Below, one piece after another: positions 34,501 through 43,500 of a DNA stretch of 64,000 bases. A program made the position numbers and the translations under genes. Every line of letters starts with the position of its first letter. Position 1 is the stretch's first letter. The DNA lies in contig OU342638.1 in assembly GCA_910589415.1 (NCBI GenBank), forward strand, positions 1,054,001 through 1,118,000. The letters are read 5' to 3'. The stretch is from Malachius bipustulatus. Taxonomy: Eukaryota > Arthropoda > Insecta > Coleoptera > Melyridae. The notes below the pieces were generated by a model that had not been told where the DNA came from, ran no database searches, and was given only the letters and a program-made list of their open reading frames with translations.

Positions 34501-37500
34501 TCTACCAACACACAGCACAGTTTAGATCACAGATCCCGTGAGCAGAATGCAATGAAATAAAAATAAAATAAAAGGCACGGTGGGTTCGGCTTGCGCCATA
34601 GGATACACCCCAGACAGCCACAATGCATGCCAAAAATGAGTGCAGTGCCTGCCCCCCGGTGTGCATAAAGCAGGTAAAGCCCCTACTGGGCGTTGCTAGA
34701 CAAAAGATGAATGACATAATTCATTGGCATGCATTATGGCTGTCTGGGGTGTATCCTATGGCGCAAGCCAAACCCACCGTGCCTTTTATTTTATTTTTAT
34801 TTTTATTTCATTGCATTCTGCTAATGTTGCTAATGTATCCAGGTCCTCCGGTGTGAGAAAGGCTTTTCCGAAGGTTTGTAATTTGGTTATTCATTATCCT
34901 TTTTCTCAGGGGAGCTTTGTTTCTCCTCCTGGTCCACCGGAATCGAGCTGTTTCTTGGAGTCAAATTAGAACCAATCTCCACAGCTTCTTCAGCTGCCTG
35001 GAGATCCGCAAACATGGAAGACAAAAACGGCTTTTTGTTTAAAAAAAAATTCATAAAAAGATTTGTTTTTCTCCACGCTGAATCATAACCCGCAATAAAA
35101 ATGGGGGTTCCTATTTAAATCGTCAAAGTCACCCCCACCCCTATGCAGGGGGTGGGGGGTGGTTTTGTGTGCAAACGATGTCCCCCTCAAAACCAAACAA
35201 CTTTTGCCCCCTGCAATTTTTCCTCCAAGCAATTGTCGAGTCATGAAAAATTAATCAAAGTTTCGAGAAAGCCGTTTTTGTCTTCCATGTTTAGGGGATG
35301 AGGGTGAAATTGGAAAAAAATTCATATAAAAGTTTAATTTTCTCCACGCTGAATCATAAACCACGGCAGAGAGAACAAAATTCACCTCAAATGGATACCA
35401 GGACAACACACTGGGATTGAGGGAAACGAACGTGCCCACTCATTGTCAAGAAAAGGAGCATCGACACCCTTCATAGGACCAGAACCATTCTATTCTGTAG
35501 CCTCGAAGACATGTTCTTCAAGGCAGAACTTCGGAAGGAAGAAGAAAAACTGAGAGAAATCAATTGGAATAACCTCTCAGGATTGAGACAATCCAAGGAG
35601 CTCCTCGGGAACTTTAACCGAGGAGAAAGGTCAAGAAAACTCCTGAACCTCAACAAAGGAAGTCTCAGAATTAGGGATTGCAATACCGGAATACCAAAGA
35701 CCGGTATTTTTCCGGCAAATCCAATACCGAAATGCCGGTATTTATATCCGGAAAATACCGGTATTTGGGTATTTCCGACGCACGTGCGTACTGCGTAGTG
35801 CGAACTGCCGACAGTCTGGTTCTGATCTGGATTTGGCCGTCTGGCACGTCTGGAATGGCACGCCGCTGACGCGTCGAAGAAAGTTTTAGCATGTTGTGTT
35901 AGCATTTTGCAATTATCTCCTTACAATTCCACCGACTAGTGTACAGTCTGAGAGGGCATTTTCGGCAGCAGGAGCAGTTTGTACAAAAATACGTTCTAAT
36001 CTTAACGATGACACCATCGATGCATTATGTTTTTTGAAATCACATTTTTTAAACAATGTATATCCCATTTCAGACGTTTTTGGATTCAAGTTGGCTGTGA
36101 TATTTTTTCTTCAAGTTGGATACCCTGGACAGTCGATTTGAGCTAAAAAAGTTCAAATGACTTCCCACTTTACTCATATGCCAAATTTTCATATTTCAAA
36201 CATATGAAAAATATGTTTGACGTATGAAAACAATAATTCAATAATATACGATTGTTGTTATTTTTTAGTAAAAATTTTTTAATTATAGTAGGATTAACTT
36301 TAAAAAGTCAGATGTGACGTCTTACTAACCGTCCGAATTAATATTTTTAATTTCACCAGAAAATGTCAAACAGTTAATTGTCAAGTTGTGAACGAGCGAA
36401 ATTATTGAAGGAATCATTCAAAAAATGAATTGAACCGCTTACGTCAGTTTGAGAGCCACTGACAACTACATAAAATTTATTCACGTAATGGCATTCTATT
36501 ATCTGTGTTGTGCATTTAATTCTCATTCAAAACCAATGTTGACGTATACTTATTTATGCGGGATGGAGTGTTTAGACAAACTGGACGGTTACTATAAAAA
36601 CACGTACATGAAACAAAATAAATCGAACTATCAAAAGGAGGTGTATTCTTAATCGATACGTATGACTTTTTAGACTTTATTGGACTATATTAGACGTTCA
36701 GTAACTTCATTCAAAAAGTTCTGTCAGATTTTCAGCATCTTATTTCAATCCTTTTAAAATTGAAAAGAACTTAAATCTCCTTTGAATACTACATTATTAT
36801 ATTATAATGCCAAAAGTAATTGAAAGAAAAAACTTGTGTGGCACAGTGTCTACCGAAAACCAACACAAAGAGATCGTTATTTACACAAGAACTCCAATCA
36901 ACACCCAGCCCAAAAACGAGCTCTGTAATACAAACCCCGGTGAATCGAATTTGTGAGACTCAGTCCTACCTCGAAGAAGATGAGCTCTACACCATGCACG
37001 AATGCTTTGCTTCAGGATGACCACGCCGTGTGCTACGAAAAGACGAAAATTTTGTCTACTACGTCACACTATTGCATCCATGCATATACTGTTTTATAAC
37101 AAATTGAAATCCAGAAAATATAAAGGTGGAGTAACCAATAACCATACTTAAATTAAACCGATTGGATTCAGAAAATTTATAGTTCTACCCAAATATAATT
37201 ATTTTTGTTCATATATTTTAGGCAGCCTCAGTATCAAACGACAATAACGAGATAAGAATTTGTCATAACTCATCCTCAACCGAGTTAGCAAGACTTTCCT
37301 CAACTAGCAAAAAAATCCTCCAACTCCCTACAATAAATTGAAAATGAAGGAAAACTTATTGGCAACCTACAAAGATCATCAGGCTCATTCCATCTGCTTT
37401 CTTCAAAATTTGAATTAAATTAGTTGATAAAGGAATAAGACTACCCCTACTTATTCTTCAAATGTTCTTGTGAAAATTAGGCATTTCAAGAGTCGGCGAC

Positions 37501-40500
37501 ATGACATATATGATATATGTTCCTGAATTTCACCACATGACGCGAGAGAGAGAAGTCCAGCACTTTAAGTTATTTAAGACAATACAATAGAAAACAAATC
37601 AAAGATCATAAATGTAAATGTGATTGAGTTTTTTATTATATTATTATTAAAATTTTGAGCGCGGCGGTTTAGGTCACTGACTATAATTATTGAGCCGTTG
37701 ACGCTGCCACCGTCTGGGTTCAAATCCCAGCTTGGCATGGTTATTTCTCGGTAATTTAACTATGTATTTATAAATTTAAAATTTGTGTCTGGCCAAATTA
37801 GCTAGTTCTGAGAGCCAAATTACTAGATTGGAATAACTAGGTCTTATCTACACGGTTAAGACTTAGCTCCCTCTTAAAAAAAAAACTTTGATGTTGGAAA
37901 ATTGAAGCCAGTTGAAAAAATTTGTTGAAATAGCCTTTTATAAATTTCCAGGGCATAATCTTTATCTTCGAATCTAAACCAACTCAATAAAATTTGAGAG
38001 TAAAATCAAGAAGTATCGCGAGCAAAAAAATCCGAAATAATATTATGTAGATTTTTATAAATAATGTTGTAACCGCTAGCCTTTAAATTACTTCTCTGGA
38101 TAGCATTTCTTAATTTTCTAGTTGAATATTTCTTGTTCAATAACTATAAAAGCATTGTAGAAGTGTAGAACTGTAGAAGTGTAGAAATATAGCTTACCTT
38201 ATAATATATGAATCCTATTTTAACCGTTAAACAAGAAATTTTAATGACAATGAACATAACTTGTATTTTTATCTTTTATTACTAAACTTAAAACAAACAA
38301 TAAATTATGATAATTTTTATATTTCGTATTTTTTTGGATAAAAATTAAAGTTTTGAAATACAGAAAACATATTTAAAGGAATCGTTAATAATTTCACATA
38401 TAGTTGAAAAAAATCGATCAAGAAATAAATCCTCCTTGTCTGATTTTACACAAAAATAAATATTTCCCCGAATATTAGTATAAGTACCTACTTTAGATAA
38501 TATATTCCTGTTTTGGCAACGCAGCGTAGGTGAAATTTAAAACAAAGTCAAATTTGATTAGAAACATCCATAACCTTGAAAAATTTAGCTTGTCAAAGGT
38601 AGTTCAAAACTCAGCTTTTGGAAAGGTACCAACATAATTCGAATTTTCCATAGCCAACTCTGAATTCAAAAACGTCTGAAATGGGATATATAAGCAATGT
38701 CTAATTAATAAGTAACAAATGTTTAATTTTGAAGTCCATGAAAGCCATACAACAATATTATGTACATTTTTTTAAAAACCTGAATACGGAATTTTCTTTT
38801 TAATTTTTAAATTTATGTTTGTTTTACTTTTAGTTTGTTGTTGTTATCCTATTTTATGACTTAGTAATTGTTAAGAAAAGAGATAGTTATTGTTTTATTT
38901 TATAAATAAACGTCCATAAATTGATTAATTGTACTGAAATTCGAATTTTGCATTTCTTGAAAATAACCGGTATAATATCGGTATACCGGTATTATTACAA
39001 ATAAATACCGAAATACCGGTATTCTGATTATCCTTCGGTATTGCAATCCCTACTCAGAATGCTAACAGGATTCCTAACAGGTCATTGCAAGCTCAATGAA
39101 CACCTGAGGAAACTTGGTATAGAAAAAGATGGCGTTTGCAGACTCTGTAGGGAAGAAAACAAGACGCCTCATCACCTATTGATGAACTGCGAAGCACTAG
39201 AACATGAAAGAAACGATGTTCTCTTAGGGGGGGGGGGGGGGGCTTTGGCCGGCCTTGATCCTCTTCAAATCCTGAAATTCCTAAGGGAAGCGGAGTTGGA
39301 GAGGCTGCTTCAATGAAGGGAATATTCTTCAAAGAAGCAGAGAAGAGGGGGCACAATAGATCTATAATAGGTCGCAGCGCCTCTGACACCCTCATTATCA
39401 ATATCAATCATAAACCACAATAAAAAATGGGGGTTCCTATTTTTTAAAACGATGTCCCCCTCAAAACAAACAACTTTTGTTCGGAGATGTTGCCCCTCCC
39501 CAATAATTTCAAAAATAGATTAAGATGGATGACCCGGTATAAGAATCGCTGGAGAGTTAGTTAGTTGTGATTGGAAGTGAAAGACAGAAGGAAGACTGAA
39601 GTGAGACCCGTAACACTATTCTTTCTGTCGCATGAATGTGTCCCTGGATTAGCCCCTGCCCGGAGATCTGAATTGGGGGTCGTTTTAACTCTAGAAAATT
39701 TTAACCCTGGGAACGCCTATTGCATATTGTTGTTTTTCACTCCATAGACTGGAATCTCTGCCACAGCAACGAAACGCCGTCTAAGTCAGAAAGCACCGGG
39801 CAAGGCTGTATGGGTTCTATGTCCTCTACCATCTGGTTTTGCTAGTTTTGGTCATCCCCGAGGTATTTAATTTTCCCGGTGTTATCTGTATGGACGACAT
39901 TCCCCTATCCACCACCCGGGGAGGCTCCCGATGGGGGACTAACGGGACACATATTGACGTAATCGGATGAAAAAATTTTTAAAAAGAAAAAAAAAATTGT
40001 TGGATGAATACTCTGGAATCTAGTCGGCTTTGGAAATTTTTGTACTGTTAAATGAATAACTTTTGACGACCAACAAATATTGAAAAAGATATGGCTAATA
40101 TAAGAAATTTTGAATTTTCATTTTTTTCAGGATATTTCAGCAATGACTGAAAATATCCTGAATTTTTTTCAGATTCTTATTAAGCATGAAATAGCGCAAC
40201 TTTTTTCTAATTTAACTAATCTCGTATCTTCAATGGTTTAGGATATCCGTGTAGTTCCCCATTAAATAGTTCTAACCCTGAACATACATACAGTGTATTT
40301 CACTTTAAATGGAATCATCTCATTAACTTTCATTTTTGGATGAATTTAAAAAAAAAACTTTTTTGCGTTATGTAAAGCTCCCGGAGCGTCCTTAAATGGG
40401 TAAGCAAAATTTTAGCCAATAACTAGCCTATAACTAGCCCAAATAACTGTGATCAAAAATTAGCAGTGAAAATTGAAATAACCTCAAACCTTAAAATCTC

Positions 40501-43500
40501 GAGTTTAGCTGAAAACAAAAAATTTTCAAGGCTACATAATTATTATCTCAATTTTATTATTACAAGATTGGCATGATTTGTAAACACTATGAGTGCATAA
40601 AATATGTATATAACAATAGAGACTATTTTGAAGATAGTCTAGTGATTACAATACAAGAAATCGTGAAACATATAGATACCCTAAACATAGGCTTTCTTTT
40701 TCTGAAAAAGATTCATATTACGCCTCCATAAAATTCTTCAATAAACTGCCTAGTAATCTAAAGTGCAACGAACCTTTCTTTACAATAAAGAAAGATTTGA
40801 TCAAACTTCTCACGATTTGGAGCCTTACACCTTGTCAGATTACTTATATGCAGAAACCAATTGCAATGAAATAATTTAGTTATGATTTGTTGTTAAGTTC
40901 ATGTAGATTGTATGAGTATAATATGATAAGTCTATTGTTTATTTGACTATTCATCTGTCTTATGAATGTATTTGAAGTACAGAAGTGTAATATATTATTA
41001 TTGTTATTCGATTCATTCTCAGCATTCTCAGCATCATTGCTGGTGAGATTATCCATGCAGACGGCCTCAGGCCAAGTCTACACAGATTTCATTATCTTTG
41101 ATTTAAGAAGTTTCGAGTGATGTTGCATGTTTGAAGTATCGTTGCTTTTTGCGCCTGTGTATGTATGTAATGTGGCAGCTGGAGTTGTGTGAGATGTTTT
41201 GTGAATGTGTGCGGCGTGATTCCAGTTACTGATATTATAAAGGGTAAGATGTAAACCGACTTCTGTTTCCATATCCTTTCAACTTCTATGGCTAATGGTT
41301 GATATTTAGTTTTCTTTTCTGCGTATTTATTTGTTATGTTGGAGTCCGATGGAACTGCGATGTCAATGATGAATGTTACATGTTCTTTTTTATTTACAAG
41401 CGTGATATCTGGCCTATTGTGCATGATTGCTTTATCAGTTTGGATGGTGAGGTCCCAGTATAATTTGTGATCCTGATTTTCCAGTATTGTTTGCGGTGTG
41501 TATTTGTAGTAGAGTTGAGTGTCTGCATGAAGATTGTATTCGAGTCCAATGGCTTGGTGTATTATTTTTGCTACTGTGTTGTGTCTATCAGTATATTATG
41601 CAGTTCCTGCAAGGAGCTTGCAACCAGAGGTGATGTGGTCTATTGTCTCTGGAAATTGTTGGCATTTTCTACATGTGTCACTGACTATTGTTGCATCTTT
41701 TAATATGTGCTTTCTGTAGTTATTGGTGGCAATTACTTGGTAGTGGATGGCAAGAATAAAGCATTCGGTTTCAGGAAAGAGAAGGCCGTTTTCCAAAAAT
41801 CTATACGACAGCTTCTTGTTAATGTTGGAGTTATTGACTTGATTGTAGTGTCTGCCATGTAGAGCCTTAGAGGACCATATCTCTCTTTTTTGTTCGACTG
41901 TTCTTGGATGTTGATTAGTTGGTGTTTGTGAATAGAGATTCAGCGGTGTGTAGTTCTTGTCGGTATGCACTATTGCTTTGTGTAGTTTGTGTTCTTTTGA
42001 ACGAAAGTATGTTTGGAGTGAATTCAATTGTATGGCATGTAGGGAATGTAGGTCTATTATTCCTCTCCCCCCTTCTTTTCTGCTTATGTTGAATCTTTCC
42101 TTACATGAGTTGGGGTGCAGTATTCTATTTTTCGTTAGGGCAGTTCTTGTTCGTATGTTAATGTTTTCCAGTTCTGTGGTCGACCATTTGATGATTCCGA
42201 AGGAGGAGGTGAGAATGGGGATAGCTTACAGCTTAAGTGTTAATAGCTTTCAATAGATTTCCGGAGTTCAAGTGTGTTTTAAGAAGTTGATTTAATCTTT
42301 TTTCATATTCTGCTTGGAGCTGTGATTTTATTTCGGTGTGATTAAGTCTGAAGCTTTGTTGAAATCATTTTCATGTATTTATACAAGTCATTAGGATGTA
42401 GTTGTTGCAATGTTTGATTATTCAGTACTTGATGATTTGGTTCCTGAGTTAGTTTCCCCTTTTCCAGGTGAAGTGTTTTGCATTTGTCCACTCTGAACTC
42501 CATTTTTATGTCTGTTGATATTGTTTCTATTGTTCCGAGTAACTGTTGTAATTGTGGTCGCGTTGATGTGTAGATTTTAATGTCGTCTATATACATTAGA
42601 TGGTTTATGATGTAGATAACCCGTTTGTTATGTTTGATTTGGTAGCCAAGTTTGGTGTTATTGAGAGTGTTTGATAATGGATTCAGAGAGAGGCAAAACC
42701 ATAAGGCGCTCAATGCGTCTCCCTGGAAAATACCACGTCGGATATTTATCTGGTCGGTTTCTATGATTTCTGAATTTGTGGTTAGGATGATTTTTGTTCT
42801 CCAGTTATTCATGATTGTTAAGAATTGTTTGATTGTGGGGTGTATTTTATATCTCTGCAGGATTTTCGAAAGCCAGCTGTGTGGTATCATGTCGAAAGCT
42901 TTTTTATAGTCTTTGTAGGCAATGTGGATATTTCTCTTATCTTTTTCTGCTTGTTTCATTATGGTCGTGTCTATTATTAGCTGTTCCTTACATCCTTTGC
43001 TGCCCCTTCGGCATCCCTTCTGTTCTTCGGTGAGAATGTTGTTTGTAGTAAAGTGATTCTCTCTTTTATCACATACGATGGCTGTAATTATTTTGTATAA
43101 GGTGGATAGACACGTGATGGGTCTGTAGTTGGCTGGGTTTTCTGTTTGTTGGTTTTTAGGTTTTATGTATGTTGTGCCCTCTGTGAGAAAGTGTGGTGTG
43201 AGATGTGGGTTCTGGATTATATTGTTTATTTGGTTGGCAAGGTTTGTGTGCACTGAAGTGAGCTGTTTATACCAGTAGTTGTGTAGTTTGTCTGGACCTG
43301 AGCACTTCCAGTTTTGTGTTTTTCTGATTGCGTTCTTCTTGAGTGATTTCGTAGTCTGTTTGTTGAGGTGTGTTCTGCTGTTTGTGTATTTCCTGTTTGA
43401 TCCATTCTGCTTTGTCATTATGATCGGTTGGGTGTGACCAAATGTTGCTCCAAAATTCTGTTATTTGTTCTGTGGATGGTGGTTTTATATTGATGTCTGT

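Larger units (their letters stand above)
35672..39052 (+). mobile_element. hAT transposon remnant, 3.4 kb, 8-bp target duplication
   Basis: The left end TAGGGATTGCAATACC and right end GGTATTGCAATCCCTA are inverted. Repeated ATACCGGTAT-like blocks follow inside both ends. CTCAGAAT is duplicated exactly (35664-35671 and 39053-39060), the 8-bp signature of hAT. Only the transposase C-terminus remains (35896-36141); most of the interior is non-coding and includes a SINE. Confidence 0.93.
35365..39320 (+). pseudogene. LINE ORF2 C-terminus: RNase H end and CCHC-type finger
   Basis: The first piece (35365-35671) reads KIHLKWIPG and [17 protein letters not shown], the last RNase H motif of I-group LINEs, then [20 protein letters not shown]. 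The second piece (39053-39320) continues in the same frame with [38 protein letters not shown] (CX2C...H...C finger). Joining the two across one copy of CTCAGAAT gives an uninterrupted reading at the junction. A run of 16 G (39227-39242) then disturbs the end. The 5' two-thirds (endonuclease, RT) are missing. Confidence 0.85.
35365..39405 (+). mobile_element. 5'-truncated I-type LINE with 13-bp target duplication, split by a hAT element
   Basis: AATCATAAACCAC occurs at 35352-35364 and again at 39406-39418, giving a 13-bp target duplication. Inside are 307 bp plus 353 bp of LINE sequence, interrupted by the 3.4-kb hAT element 35672-39052 and its 8-bp duplication. The short 3' tail is CTCATTATCAATATC. 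Confidence 0.85.

Noticed and set aside
37657..37740. A functional tRNA gene
   Set aside because: Only the T-arm is well formed; the acceptor and D-arms do not fold convincingly, and a SINE body with an A tail follows.
41457..43033. + strand frames opposite the R2-type LINE
   Set aside because: Shadows of the minus-strand RT and nuclease frames, which carry the recognisable motifs.
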